From contig JAFUWX010000033.1 in NCBI GenBank assembly GCA_017471025.1, forward strand, positions 1-35,878: DNA of 35,878 nucleotides, read 5' to 3'. Shown here piece after piece: positions 1 to 8,682 of this stretch. The notes below the pieces were generated by a model. That model saw nothing but the letters and a program-made list of their open reading frames with translations, searched no databases and had not been told where the DNA came from. The translations under genes and the position numbers were made by a program. Within the stretch, counting starts at the first letter, position 1. Each line of letters opens with the position of its first letter. The stretch is from Bacteroidales bacterium (GTDB lineage Bacteria > Bacteroidota > Bacteroidia > Bacteroidales > UBA932).

Positions 1-26
1 AAATCTTTGACGAAAACGACATGTAG
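1..26 (+). CDS. 3' end of an unidentified upstream gene (partial)
   Basis: An open frame enters from the left edge and ends in IFDENDM and a TAG stop at 24-26. The stop overlaps the GTG start of miaA by one base (TAGTG), the kind of junction expected between co-translated genes. Only seven complete codons are visible, so no product can be named, and the frame could be open by chance. Confidence 0.35.
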
Positions 27-886
27 TGCCGCGTAAGCTCCTCATAGTGAGCGGCCCTACAGGGGTGGGAAAGACGGATTGGGCCATCGGGCTTGCCCGT
101 CAGTACGCCTCTCCCGTCATTTCCTGCGATTCCCGCCAAATCTACCGCGAAATGCGGATTGGGACAGCGGTCCCGGATGCTTCACAGCTGGCTGCCGTGA
201 AGCATTATTTTATCCAAACCATTTCTGTCACAGAGGATTATACGGCCGGCCGCTACGAAACCGACGCCCTGGCGCTGATCGACAGCCTCTTTGCCGCCGG
301 GCACGAAACCCTGGTGATGTGCGGGGGCTCGGGCTTCTATATCGATGCGGTCTGTCGGGGGCTCGACAACATCCCGGATGCCGACCCGGAGCTTCGCCGC
401 CAGCTCAATGAGCGGATCGACCGCGAGGGGGTGGAATCCCTGTGGATGGACCTTCGCCGGCTGGATCCGGAGGCCTATGCCACCATCGACCTGGCCAACC
501 GGGCCCGGGTGCTGCGCGCCGTGGAGGTGTGCCTGCTCTCCGGCCGCACCTTTTCTTCGTTCAAGCTACAGGCCCCCAAGCAGCGGGATTTCGACATCGA
601 GAAAATCGTCCTGACCCGGCCGCGGGAGGAGCTGTATGCCCGGATTGACAGAAGGGTCCTCCAGATGATGGAAGACGGCCTGCTGGATGAAGTGCGCGCC
701 TTGCTGCCGTATCGCCATTGCACGGCCCTGCAGACGGTCGGATACAAGGAATTGTTCGCCTATCTGGACGGGGCGCTGCCCCTGGAAGAAGCCGTCCGGC
801 AGATTCAGTCCAACACGCGCCGCTATGCCCGCAAACAACTCACCTGGTGGCGTCGCGACCCCGCCGTCCGCTGGGTGGAATTGTAA
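26..886 (+). CDS. miaA: tRNA dimethylallyltransferase MiaA
   Basis: Transfers a dimethylallyl group from dimethylallyl diphosphate to N6 of A37 in tRNAs that read codons starting with U; a cytoplasmic tRNA-modification enzyme. The N-terminus has the P-loop GPTGVGKT (residues 10-17), followed by the family signature SCDSRQIY around residues 33-40 and a GGSGFY segment near residue 100. The C-terminus has the typical QSNTRRYARKQLTWWRR segment. The 286 residues match the usual length of about 300. The start is GTG at 26: the nearby ATG at 21 runs straight into the TAG stop of the upstream frame, and GTG gives the MPRKLLIVSGPTG opening typical of the family. It probably belongs to an operon with the upstream gene. 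The next gene is convergent, and a hairpin begins right at the miaA stop codon. Confidence 0.95.
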   Translation: MPRKLLIVSGPTGVGKTDWAIGLARQYASPVISCDSRQIYREMRIGTAVPDASQLAAVKHYFIQTISVTEDYTAGRYETDALALIDSLFAAGHETLVMCGGSGFYIDAVCRGLDNIPDADPELRRQLNERIDREGVESLWMDLRRLDPEAYATIDLANRARVLRAVEVCLLSGRTFSSFKLQAPKQRDFDIEKIVLTRPREELYARIDRRVLQMMEDGLLDEVRALLPYRHCTALQTVGYKELFAYLDGALPLEEAVRQIQSNTRRYARKQLTWWRRDPAVRWVEL

Positions 887-920
887 AAAAGGGCCGGCCC
901 GAAAAGAATTCGGCCAGCCC
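885..920 (-). terminator. Intrinsic terminator of the five-gene lipoprotein operon
   Basis: Reading the minus strand, a GC-rich hairpin with arms at 912-920 and 891-899 (one C/A mismatch, loop 900-911) is followed immediately by six T residues. It lies about 30 bases past the stop of the FISUMP-like gene and touches the end of convergent miaA. No T-run follows on the plus strand, so I assign it to the minus-strand operon. Confidence 0.8.
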
Positions 921-951
921 TACGAAAAGGTTAAGCTTCAGGTATATACGT

Positions 952-2079
952 TTATTCTCTCGCCACGGCGCGGACAGGACTGCCCGAATAGCGATCCAGC
1001 CTCCCTGTGATAATCTCCTTTTTCGGCGTCTGGCTGCCAACAATGGAGCAATAGAGGATATTCGCCTCAGAGGGCTCCTGTCCTTCACCCGACTGGTATT
1101 CGGAAGTCCAGTAGAAACCCCGTTCGGCAGAGAATATCAAGCCTCCTGCAAGATCATCCCTGCATCCGGCCAGGGGCAATACGATGCTTTTTCCGCTGGG
1201 GCCTGTGACGATGTAGCTCATCTTATCGCTGTCATATTTCCAGGAACATTGGGATATGAGTTCTTCAGCCTCTGTGTCTGTAGGCATTCTCCAATCCCGG
1301 CCGAGGACCTTGTAGGCGGCATCGTCGGAGAGAGACAGTTTCTTGGTCTTGTCGCCGGCATCGACGCCCTCATATTTCGTCATATCACCAGGATAGTTAG
1401 GGTCGCCTCCGAATTCCGTGCACAGGGAATAAGTCGCCCAGGTGAATGTGGTCTTGGCGACGGTTTCCCCCCAAGAGAAATACACTCCCCATTCTTCAGG
1501 TTCCATGGCGCCGATATTGACGCTGCACCATTTGACGCTCAGACCCAAATCGACGGCCTCGGCGTAGTCGCTATATTTCTTGGTCGTGAAATTCCGTACT
1601 TTGCCCTTGTAAACGACGTCGTCAATCTTCGTCCAGGCCACATAGTAATACTTGGTATCCGCGCCGAGGTCTTCCGTTTCCGCTTCGATGTCCACCCAGT
1701 CGGAGGTGCCGGCCGAGAGCTCATCCAGGCCTCCGCCGGAAATCAGCTCGTCAGCGGTAGTCTCGAAGCCGTAGGTGATAAAGCATTCCACGGGCTGGAA
1801 ACCTTCCGGTGCATTTTCAAGGGTCACCTTGGCATGGAACAGGGCATGGTGCAGCGTCACATCCTCCACTTCGCCGGTCTCGACGGTCACCTGGATTCCG
1901 GTCCCGCCGGGATCTTCGGATTTCTCATCAGCGCTGGGGTCATCCGACTTGTCGCCGGGGTCGGCGGAAGGGGTCTCCACGGGCTCCTTGGACGGGTCGG
2001 GCGTCGGGGTGACCGCGGGCTTCTTGCAGCCTGCCGTCAGCGCGACAAGCAGGGGCAGCAGATAAAATAACTTTTTCAT
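952..2079 (-). CDS. FISUMP-like surface lipoprotein with a fibronectin-like domain
   Basis: Exported lipoprotein of 375 residues, function unknown. A signal peptide ends in the lipobox LTAGC (Cys18), followed by a Pro/Asp/Ser/Glu-rich linker of about 40 residues that would hold the protein off the membrane. A fibronectin-type fold follows (about residues 50-155, with the YYYVAWTKIDD strand and an FTTK end). The C-terminal half begins with AVDLGLSVKWCSVNIGA and has the WRMPT and FYWTSE segments of the FISUMP (TIGR02145-like) family, often seen on Bacteroidetes and Fibrobacter surfaces. I start at ATG 2079 rather than the in-frame TTG at 2085. It is the last gene of the operon, 15 bases after the coiled-coil gene, and the terminator follows. 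A role in surface adhesion or binding is inference. Confidence 0.8.
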   Translation of the reverse strand: MKKLFYLLPLLVALTAGCKKPAVTPTPDPSKEPVETPSADPGDKSDDPSADEKSEDPGGTGIQVTVETGEVEDVTLHHALFHAKVTLENAPEGFQPVECFITYGFETTADELISGGGLDELSAGTSDWVDIEAETEDLGADTKYYYVAWTKIDDVVYKGKVRNFTTKKYSDYAEAVDLGLSVKWCSVNIGAMEPEEWGVYFSWGETVAKTTFTWATYSLCTEFGGDPNYPGDMTKYEGVDAGDKTKKLSLSDDAAYKVLGRDWRMPTDTEAEELISQCSWKYDSDKMSYIVTGPSGKSIVLPLAGCRDDLAGGLIFSAERGFYWTSEYQSGEGQEPSEANILYCSIVGSQTPKKEIITGRLDRYSGSPVRAVARE

Positions 2080-2094
2080 ATTCAAGTGCTTATT

Positions 2095-3246
2095 TTAGTC
2101 AAACATCCAGGGGTGGGCGTCGATATAGGCATCCACGTCGTACATCAGCGCATGGCTCGCCTCTTCGAGCTCTTCGTACAGCGAGGACAGGTCATCCGCT
2201 CGGGAATCGATATCATCGTGCTGCCCGTCCCAGTCGTCGGACATCGCCTGGGTGCGTTCGGACCAATCCGTCAGGTCGGCGTTGAGGGTCTCCAGATGGC
2301 GCAGCCAGTCGTTCACGTCGCTCTCCAAATCCGTCGCGTCGTCATAGCTGGATTCCAGGAAGTCGGCCAGGTAGTCCAACCTGTCGGACAAATCGGATGT
2401 GTAGGAATCGAGCTGGTTGTAATAATCGTCGGCCGTGCTTTCCCATTCCGACAGCATACTGTCCATCTCATCCGCCATCGATTCGCTATCGGAGACGAAT
2501 CCCTCGACATCGCTGTACCAGCCTTCCATCTCGGACAACATATCCTTCACCTCCCGCATCTGGTCTTCCGTCAGGTCGTCCAGGACGATTTTGGAAAATA
2601 TCTCCAGGCGCCGTTCCATCTCGCTGACGGATTTCTGGATATTGAACTGTTTCAGCTTGTCGGCATCGGCCTCCAGCGCCGCGATGGCCTCGTACATACC
2701 TTCCTCCTGGATGTTGTCCAGCCGTTCCTGCCAGGCCTGGGCCTGCTGCTGGGCGTCGGTCACGATGCCGGACATCTTTTCAATCTTCGCGGTCATCTCC
2801 CGCATCAAGGCTTCCTGCGCTTTGTCGTTCTTGGCGATGGCCTCCTGCAGGAAGTCCTGGGCCGTATCCAGGGACTCGTCCAGCAGGGTGAAGGCGTGGT
2901 CCGTATTTTTCGTAACCTCTGCGACATGCTCGTCAATCAACTTTTTCTTGGCAGCCAGTTCCGTGTCCAGGTAGTTCTGGGCGTCCTGCAACTTGCTGTT
3001 CATCAGAGACATCAGGTCGGCAACGGCCTCGTCGATGCTCTTGTTAAGCTTGTCTTTGGTGTCCTGGATGCGCCCAAGGAGTTCTTTCTCCAGGGCGTCG
3101 ATGGCGGCTGACATTTCCGCCCACAGGGCGGCGTCGGCCTCTTTCAGGGATTTGACATCCCGCTTGAGGTCTTCAATCTGAGACCTGGGCCCGCAGCCGG
3201 CAAACAGCACGGCCGCCAGGGACAATATGCATAACAGTTTTTTCAT
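2095..3246 (-). CDS. Coiled-coil lipoprotein, third of three tandem paralogs
   Basis: Lipoprotein of 383 residues with signal peptide and lipobox LFAGC (Cys18). Most of the mature protein is predicted helical and coiled-coil by eye, with long heptad-like runs rich in Leu, Glu, Lys, Asp and Ala and few Gly or Pro. The C-terminal third turns strongly acidic with repeated SD, DD and SWY-type motifs. There is no recognisable catalytic motif. I choose ATG 3246 (MKKLLCIL) because it begins a perfect signal peptide; the longer frame to 3273 would overlap the previous gene. It lies 5 bases after the second paralog and 15 before the FISUMP-like gene. It may be a periplasmic spacer, a cell-surface fibre or a stress-response lipoprotein, but no function can be assigned. 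Confidence 0.8.
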   Translation of the reverse strand: MKKLLCILSLAAVLFAGCGPRSQIEDLKRDVKSLKEADAALWAEMSAAIDALEKELLGRIQDTKDKLNKSIDEAVADLMSLMNSKLQDAQNYLDTELAAKKKLIDEHVAEVTKNTDHAFTLLDESLDTAQDFLQEAIAKNDKAQEALMREMTAKIEKMSGIVTDAQQQAQAWQERLDNIQEEGMYEAIAALEADADKLKQFNIQKSVSEMERRLEIFSKIVLDDLTEDQMREVKDMLSEMEGWYSDVEGFVSDSESMADEMDSMLSEWESTADDYYNQLDSYTSDLSDRLDYLADFLESSYDDATDLESDVNDWLRHLETLNADLTDWSERTQAMSDDWDGQHDDIDSRADDLSSLYEELEEASHALMYDVDAYIDAHPWMFD

Positions 3247-3251
3247 AAGCT

Positions 3252-4358
3252 TTATTCCAGCGCTGAAATACAATCTTCTACATCGGTGAGCCTGTCTTCC
3301 ATCAGGCTGATGGTCTCGTCCATCAGGTCCATCACATAGTTGGAATCCTCCAGGAAGTCATGCATGTTGCCCAGGACCTCATCGTAGGTACTCTCTACAT
3401 CCGAGAAAGACACATCGCCCTCAGCGGCGGCGTCGATGGCATCCTGCAGGTAGGTCAGGATGTCTTCCACATAGCTTTCATCCATGTCGTCCAGGCTGCC
3501 TTCCAGGTCGGAACACCGGTCGAGCAGGGCCTCCGCATCGGAGAGCATGGACTCGATGTCCGGGATGTCCGAATAGAAACTTTCGATGTCGGAAAGATAG
3601 GCATTGGATTCTTCGTACAGCGTGTTGGCGGTGTCGTAGAGTTCCAGCATGCCGTCCACGGCTTCGGCGAGGTTGCTGTTGGCTTCATTGTCCAGCTTGG
3701 CCTGGACGATGGCCTGAATCCGCTCCTCGTATTCATCCAGGGCGGCCAGCATGTCGTTCTTGCGAAGGGTCAGGTCCGACATGGACTTCTTCGTGTCGGC
3801 ATAGACCTTTTCCATGTCTTTGAGGCTGTCCACCCGCTTCTGGATGCCTTGTACATAGGGAACGAAGGTCCTTTCCAGGTTGTCCAGCTGCCTGATGCCG
3901 TTGCGGATGCGGGAGACCATCGTGTAGTCGCTGATGGCAATCGCTTTGTTCAGCTCGGCTTGCAGCGTGTTGCGGCTGGAGATGAAGGTCTCCTTGTTGC
4001 GGGCGAGGAAATCATCCAGGTTGTTTCTCCACGCGACGATGTCGGCGCCCAGTTTGTCGGACTGGTTCTTGATGGTCAGGTTCAGCAGGGAACTTTGGTC
4101 CAGTATCTGGACTTCAACCTTTTTCACCATCTCCTCCAGGTAGGCGAGCACCCTTTCCTCCATGGCGGCGAGCATGTCGTCCACGTCGCCGGAGAGGCGG
4201 TTCATTTCATCGGTCAGCATCTTCCGGGTCTCGGCGTCAGCCTTGTGCAGGGCTGCGGAACGCTCCCGGAGGGCGGCGATTCTGTCGTCATATTGTTTGT
4301 TGCAGGATACCCCGGCCACCAGCAGGGCCATCAGGACGAGTATGATTCTTTTTTTCAT
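3252..4358 (-). CDS. Coiled-coil lipoprotein, second of three tandem paralogs
   Basis: Lipoprotein of 368 residues with signal peptide and lipobox VAGVSC (Cys19). The body is an extended helical coiled coil, and the C-terminal third carries a regular acidic pattern (for example DLEGSLDDMDESYVEDIL) like its neighbours. The three proteins share architecture and length (368-386 residues) rather than obvious sequence identity, so I call them distant paralogs. Its start is well fixed: a full Shine-Dalgarno sequence lies 6 bases upstream at 4365-4370, unusual for this phylum. The gap to the upstream paralog is 17 bases. Function unknown. Confidence 0.8.
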   Translation of the reverse strand: MKKRIILVLMALLVAGVSCNKQYDDRIAALRERSAALHKADAETRKMLTDEMNRLSGDVDDMLAAMEERVLAYLEEMVKKVEVQILDQSSLLNLTIKNQSDKLGADIVAWRNNLDDFLARNKETFISSRNTLQAELNKAIAISDYTMVSRIRNGIRQLDNLERTFVPYVQGIQKRVDSLKDMEKVYADTKKSMSDLTLRKNDMLAALDEYEERIQAIVQAKLDNEANSNLAEAVDGMLELYDTANTLYEESNAYLSDIESFYSDIPDIESMLSDAEALLDRCSDLEGSLDDMDESYVEDILTYLQDAIDAAAEGDVSFSDVESTYDEVLGNMHDFLEDSNYVMDLMDETISLMEDRLTDVEDCISALE

Positions 4359-4364
4359 GGTATA

Positions 4365-4370
4365 TCCTCC
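4365..4370 (-). promoter_or_regulatory. Strong Shine-Dalgarno sequence before the second coiled-coil gene
   Basis: On the minus strand GGAGGA lies 6 bases before the ATG at 4358. Most other starts in the window have A-rich leaders without such a motif, as is usual in Bacteroidetes. It supports this start and may set this gene's expression apart from its neighbours. Confidence 0.6.
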
Positions 4371-4375
4371 TTTTA

Positions 4376-5536
4376 TCAGCCCCTGACGGACTCGATTTCT
4401 CCATATTTGTCGATGGCTTCCTGTCCCAGGTCATAGGCGGACTGCAGGCAATCATGGCAATGGGCTTCCCAGTCCCATACGGTCGCGTAGAAGGTCTCCA
4501 CATGGGCATCAATCTCGTCCAGCATATCCAAGGTGCTGTCGTACAGCTCGACATTCTCCTCGGCCAGGGACTCGATTTCACCAAGTTTGTCCTCGGCATC
4601 CGAGTTCTCGAAATAGGACCAGAACTCCAGGCAGTTGTCCAGGGCGCCTTCACAGTCGCCCAGCATGGAATCATAATCGTCCACGGCGCTGCCGAGCCAG
4701 TCGGACAGGTCTTCCATGCTGCCCAGCATATCTTCGGACTGGGCGGACAGGTCTTCCAACTCGTCCTTGTAGCTTTCCATCTGGTCGATGAGCGCTTCCG
4801 CGTCGGCCACGGCGGCCTTGACCTGGGCCAACTGTGCGGAGGTCAGTGAGTTAAGATATTCATCCGTAATCTCGTCTTCGACCAGTTGCATCAGCGCCAG
4901 CTGGTTCTGCTCCATTTCTCCGAAGGCTTCATCCAGGTCGTCCAGGGTGGTGGACACCTTGTTCAGCCTGCGGTTGAGTTCTTCGGCGGAAGCGAGTTTC
5001 TCTTCCAAGCCGGCCAGCCCATTCTGTACACGCTCAGCCCGCTCCAGCACCGCGTCCAATTTCGACTCCAGCGCCATCAGTTTCTTGACCCGCTCCGTTT
5101 CCTGTTTGTCAAGGGCGTCCCGGATCAGGTCTTCCAAGGCATCCTTGCTCTTGTCCAGCTTGTCGAAAGAATCCGAGATATGCTTTTTGCAGGAAGAAAA
5201 ACGCTGGTTCATATAGTCCCGGCTGTCGTTGAATCCATTGAGAATATCGGTCTTCAGCGCGCTTACCCGGAGATTCAGGCTGTGAATCAGCGCATCGCCT
5301 TCTTTGTCGATCCTGGCCTTCAAATCGGCCTCGACCTGGGCGATCAGGGTGGTCAGGCGGCCACGCAGGGAGTTGATTTTCTCCAGGAAATGCGCGCGGA
5401 TGCGCTGGTCTTCCTGTTCGAGGCGTGTCATCTCGTCTTCGAGGGCCTTGAGCTCGGCATCTGCGTCGTAGTGGCAGGAAACCAGAGGAGCCCCGCAGAG
5501 TATGACAAGCAGTAATGTCAGCAGATTGCGTTTCAT
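4376..5536 (-). CDS. Coiled-coil lipoprotein, first of three tandem paralogs
   Basis: Lipoprotein of 386 residues with signal peptide and lipobox PLVSC (Cys21). Almost the whole mature chain reads as coiled coil: ELKALEDEMTRLEQEDQRI near the start, then long Leu/Glu/Asp/Lys heptads with clusters such as DDYDSMLGDCEGALDNC. The C-terminus contains several Cys and His residues (HCHDC near residue 364), not matched in the other two copies, that could bind metal or form disulfides. It starts only 2 bases after the stop of the Big_2 gene, so translational coupling is likely. No catalytic motif is seen; a structural or envelope-tethering role is inference. Confidence 0.8.
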   Translation of the reverse strand: MKRNLLTLLLVILCGAPLVSCHYDADAELKALEDEMTRLEQEDQRIRAHFLEKINSLRGRLTTLIAQVEADLKARIDKEGDALIHSLNLRVSALKTDILNGFNDSRDYMNQRFSSCKKHISDSFDKLDKSKDALEDLIRDALDKQETERVKKLMALESKLDAVLERAERVQNGLAGLEEKLASAEELNRRLNKVSTTLDDLDEAFGEMEQNQLALMQLVEDEITDEYLNSLTSAQLAQVKAAVADAEALIDQMESYKDELEDLSAQSEDMLGSMEDLSDWLGSAVDDYDSMLGDCEGALDNCLEFWSYFENSDAEDKLGEIESLAEENVELYDSTLDMLDEIDAHVETFYATVWDWEAHCHDCLQSAYDLGQEAIDKYGEIESVRG

Positions 5537-5538
5537 GA

Positions 5539-6888
5539 TTATTTGACTTTATAGTTGACTATCAGGTTCTTGACGTCTCCGTACCGGCCTTGGTACAAGA
5601 TGGTGCAGGAGGACGCCCCTTCGGATACGGTGGCGTAGAGGCTCAGGGTGCGGGGGTCCCATCGCACGATATCCAGGCCGGTGGTGACGAGTTTCACCCA
5701 TTCCTTGTCGCCGTTCATCCGATAAACCCCTTTCAGTTCCTTCCCGCTTTTGCGGCCCAGGGTAACCTTGACGCTGCTCTTGGCGGAGATGGTCTGCTCC
5801 TGGCTGCAAAGGTCTTTGCCGTAGTTGTCGCTGTTGGGATTGTTCTCCACGATGGTCATGTCCCCGTGCATGCCGCAGGCGCCCCGGAATTCCGTCTCCA
5901 GATCGAGATCAGCGATGACCAGGTCGTTCTCATAGTGCAGGGATACGGTGCCCCAGCCTTCTTCGTCGGAGCTGCCGTCGCCGCGGGCGATTATGGAAAT
6001 GCAATCTTCCCATACGGAGGTCCTCACCGTCTCCTTGCTGATGTCGGTGACGGTATATTTGCCGTTCAGTCCATCGCTGAGACGGGTCTCGGATACGGCA
6101 TCATACACATAGACGTCTATCAGGGTCGGATAATAGACCGTGAGTTTCTGCCGCTGGAACGCGGCCGGCCCCATATCGTTGTACGGGCTGTCGTAGCGCC
6201 AGACGTCCACGTCGGTGAAGTGCTTCTTGGTAACCGTGACGGGAATGTCCAGCCGGGCGCTCCGCACATCCACGTGCAGCGTCCCGGTGCCCGGTTTGAT
6301 GCCGTTGATCTTGCAGCCGAAGCCGTCGCTGTCGTTCTCCACCGTGAAGATTTCCTCATCGGAGGAAGAAAATTCAAAGCGGGTGTCGCCCACCGAAATC
6401 CCGGAAGGGGTGATGCGTTTCACCACGACGCGCTGCGAGGACGCCCACGGGAGTTCGACTTTGCTGACGTCCAGCTCGAAATCGGACACGATCGCTTCGT
6501 ATTCCAGGACGGTCAGGTGGCATACGGCCTTGACCACGCCATCGGCCAGCACCTTGATATCGGTCTTTCCCTCGCCGCGCCCGGTGATGGTGCCGTTGCG
6601 GCTGACGCGGGCGATCGTGATGTCGTCGGTCTCGTATGTGATTTTAGGGGTGGCGTCGGCAGGGGAGACCTGTACCTCCAGGGAGGCGTATTCCCGAACG
6701 CGGATGCTGTGGCTGATTTCCGTAGCGAAAGCGCCCTCCGTCCCTTCCATGTGGATGGTCACCGTGACGGCGTTGCCGTCCTCTCCTGCGGGTGTCTGTC
6801 CGCCGGGTGTGTCCGGATGCTTGTTGCAGCCGGCAAGCAGCACGGCCAGCAACCCGGAAATAGCAAGGTGGAAAAGAAATCGTTTCAT
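5539..6888 (-). CDS. Lipoprotein with bacterial Ig-like (Big_2) domains, operon head
   Basis: Surface or periplasmic lipoprotein of 449 residues. The signal peptide ends in the lipobox LLAGC (Cys21). Two Ig-like modules follow: about residues 45-130 with the typical Big_2 core (ATPKITYETDDITIARVSRNGTITGRGEGKTDIKV), and about 140-220 with a similar strand order ending in KPGTGTLHVDVRS. The C-terminal 220 residues are beta-rich and not recognised. First gene of the operon running to the terminator at 885-920, and divergent from the TPR/AraC regulator across 146 bases, so that regulator is the obvious candidate controller. Adhesion or carbohydrate binding is plausible but unproven. Confidence 0.8.
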   Translation of the reverse strand: MKRFLFHLAISGLLAVLLAGCNKHPDTPGGQTPAGEDGNAVTVTIHMEGTEGAFATEISHSIRVREYASLEVQVSPADATPKITYETDDITIARVSRNGTITGRGEGKTDIKVLADGVVKAVCHLTVLEYEAIVSDFELDVSKVELPWASSQRVVVKRITPSGISVGDTRFEFSSSDEEIFTVENDSDGFGCKINGIKPGTGTLHVDVRSARLDIPVTVTKKHFTDVDVWRYDSPYNDMGPAAFQRQKLTVYYPTLIDVYVYDAVSETRLSDGLNGKYTVTDISKETVRTSVWEDCISIIARGDGSSDEEGWGTVSLHYENDLVIADLDLETEFRGACGMHGDMTIVENNPNSDNYGKDLCSQEQTISAKSSVKVTLGRKSGKELKGVYRMNGDKEWVKLVTTGLDIVRWDPRTLSLYATVSEGASSCTILYQGRYGDVKNLIVNYKVK

Positions 6889-6904
6889 GCGTCTGGGCTT
6901 TTTG

Positions 6905-6912
6905 CAAAAATA
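6905..6912 (-). promoter_or_regulatory. Possible -7 element for the lipoprotein operon
   Basis: On the minus strand TATTTTTG fits the Bacteroidetes TAnnTTTG element 16 bases before the ATG at 6888. No convincing -33 TTTG lies at the expected distance, and the resulting leader would be very short. An alternative with one extra base (TACTCTTTG) lies near 6946-6954. Confidence 0.3.
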
Positions 6913-7009
6913 CGGAAAGAAGGGTCGGGGCGTTTGGATTAATCGGACAAAGAGTAGGATTTTTCGGCCGCACCCCCGGGTTGTAGTAGGCTGATTTGTA
7001 TTTATTGGT

Positions 7010-7017
7010 TATCTTTG
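7010..7017 (+). promoter_or_regulatory. Possible -7 element for the TPR/AraC regulator gene
   Basis: TATCTTTG exactly matches the Bacteroidetes TAnnTTTG element, 17 bases before the ATG at 7035. The only nearby TTTG (6995-6998) is too close (11 bases) for a standard -33 element, so the promoter may be weak or activator-dependent. Confidence 0.45.
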
Positions 7018-7034
7018 TCTAAACAGTACAAATT

Positions 7035-8675
7035 ATGCGCTTTTTGCTGATTATCACCCTGGTTCTGCTCACGGCCGAACCCTTTGACGCCCTCCTCGGA
7101 CGCTTTGAGAAAAGCCGCGGCCGGGAAAAGGTGGAGGTGGCCAATGCCATTTTCGCCCGGTTGGACGAAGAGGAAGTCACCGATAGCCTGATGGTCTTCC
7201 CGGTCGGGATCCATCCCGATTCCCTGGCCCTGCAGGTCTATTACTGGTCCGGCGAACAGAAGATGGTGGAGAACGATTTCAAGGCGGCCTCCGCCTACTT
7301 CACCCGGGCCGCCGAACTGGCCTCCCGCGGGAAGGACCTCGTGATGATCAGCGACTGTTATGCGGAACTGGCCCTTTCCCTGACCCGGGAAGGCAAATTC
7401 GACCTGGCCGTGCCGGCCTGCGAGAAAGCCATCGATGCGGATACCCGTCTGGGCGACAAGGACAGGCTCGTGGTGTCGCTCAACACGATGGCCTACATCT
7501 GCCACATGAGTCGGCAGGATACCGAGGCCGAGAAATATATCACCCGTTCCCTGGAAATGGCCCGCGAGCTGGGCGATACGACCAAGATCGCCCTCCGCCT
7601 GGGGACCCGGTCCGATATCCTGATGGCGGAAGGCCGCTATGACGAGGCCCTCTCCAGCGCGACCGAGGCCTTCCGCCTGGATTCCCTCAGCGGCAATGTC
7701 CCGAAGATGGCCATCCGCCGTGTGCAGATGGCCGCCCCGCTCTTCAGCAAGGGCGAATACGACCGGGCGAAACACCTGCTCCAGCAGGCGGAGCCCGTGC
7801 TGGCCGCGACGGGCAACCTGGCCTCCCTGGGCATCTGCGAGAACCAGCTCGGGGACATCGCCTGCAAACAGGAACGCTGGGACGACGCGGCCAAGCATTT
7901 CGGCCAGGCGGTGGAGATCTATACCTACACCGGCGAGCGCCTCAGCCGTTCCCGCGCGCATTACGGCATGTACCAGGCCCTGCGCCATTCCGACCCGGCC
8001 GCCGCGGCCCTGCAGCTGGAACGCTACGCCTACCTGAACGATACGATTTACAGCGAAAACGTCAGCCGGATGACGGCCGACTTCAACGCCCGCTATGAGA
8101 ATGCCGAGCTGCGCAGCCGCAACGAAATGCTACGCCAGCGCACCTGGATCACGAACTTGCTGGCCTTGCTGGCGCTGCTCGTCCTGGTGCTGGGCTTCGT
8201 GATCTACTACTACCGGACGCGGGCCCGCCTGGTGGCCCAGGAGCAGCGTTTCCAGCTGCTGAACGAGCGTTTCACCCACCTCTCGAAAGAAATCGAGGCC
8301 CGCAACGAGACGCTGCGCGATCCGCAGATGCGGCCGGTGGGCGCGTCGAAAGACTGGCTGGACCAGGTGGATGCCATCCTCGCCGAGCAGATGAACCATG
8401 GGATGGTCGATGTCAACGCCCTGGCCGACCGCCTGTGCATCTCACCCCGCCAACTCTCACGCAAATTCAACGCGACGGTGGGGCTGAGCTCCCGCGATTA
8501 TATCCTGCGCTACCGGATCGACCGGGCCTGCAAGCTCCTCGCGGAAGGGGAGAAAAACGTCGGGGAAGTGGCCCGCGAATGCGGAATCGACGATATCGCC
8601 TATTTCAGCCGGTTCTTCCGCAAGATGACAGGCATGACACCTTCCGAATATCAGAAACAGCAGCTGGAGAAATAA
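7035..8675 (+). CDS. Membrane-bound TPR sensor with C-terminal AraC-type DNA-binding domain
   Basis: One-protein signal-transduction regulator of 546 residues. It begins with a short hydrophobic segment (residues 1-16), followed by about 300 residues of TPR helices (for example FKAASAYFTRAAELA and ERWDDAAKHFGQAVEIY). One transmembrane helix lies at about 372-391 (LLALLALLVLVLGFVIYYY), then a short coiled coil. The C-terminal AraC/XylS double helix-turn-helix spans about residues 440-546 (VNALADRLCISPRQLSRKF, then IDDIAYFSRFFRKMTGMTPSEY). Known members of this architecture sense periplasmic or envelope signals through the TPRs and bind DNA in the cytoplasm. Divergent from the lipoprotein operon, which is its most likely target; the downstream nuclease gene is another candidate. 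The signal is unknown. Confidence 0.88.
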   Translation: MRFLLIITLVLLTAEPFDALLGRFEKSRGREKVEVANAIFARLDEEEVTDSLMVFPVGIHPDSLALQVYYWSGEQKMVENDFKAASAYFTRAAELASRGKDLVMISDCYAELALSLTREGKFDLAVPACEKAIDADTRLGDKDRLVVSLNTMAYICHMSRQDTEAEKYITRSLEMARELGDTTKIALRLGTRSDILMAEGRYDEALSSATEAFRLDSLSGNVPKMAIRRVQMAAPLFSKGEYDRAKHLLQQAEPVLAATGNLASLGICENQLGDIACKQERWDDAAKHFGQAVEIYTYTGERLSRSRAHYGMYQALRHSDPAAAALQLERYAYLNDTIYSENVSRMTADFNARYENAELRSRNEMLRQRTWITNLLALLALLVLVLGFVIYYYRTRARLVAQEQRFQLLNERFTHLSKEIEARNETLRDPQMRPVGASKDWLDQVDAILAEQMNHGMVDVNALADRLCISPRQLSRKFNATVGLSSRDYILRYRIDRACKLLAEGEKNVGEVARECGIDDIAYFSRFFRKMTGMTPSEYQKQQLEK

Positions 8676-8682
8676 CCTTTTT

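Noticed and set aside
718-2070. Long plus-strand open frame of 450 codons
   Set aside because: It lies antisense to the FISUMP-like lipoprotein and the end of miaA, has a Gly/Arg/Val-rich low-complexity translation and no domain; the minus-strand gene has a signal peptide and recognisable domains.
2080-2085. TTG start for the FISUMP-like lipoprotein
   Set aside because: An ATG two codons later begins a perfect lipoprotein signal peptide.
2086-4436. Plus-strand open frames opposite the coiled-coil genes
   Set aside because: Val/Gln/His/Gly-rich translations are the mirror image of acidic coiled-coil codons in GC-rich DNA. No start context or domain.
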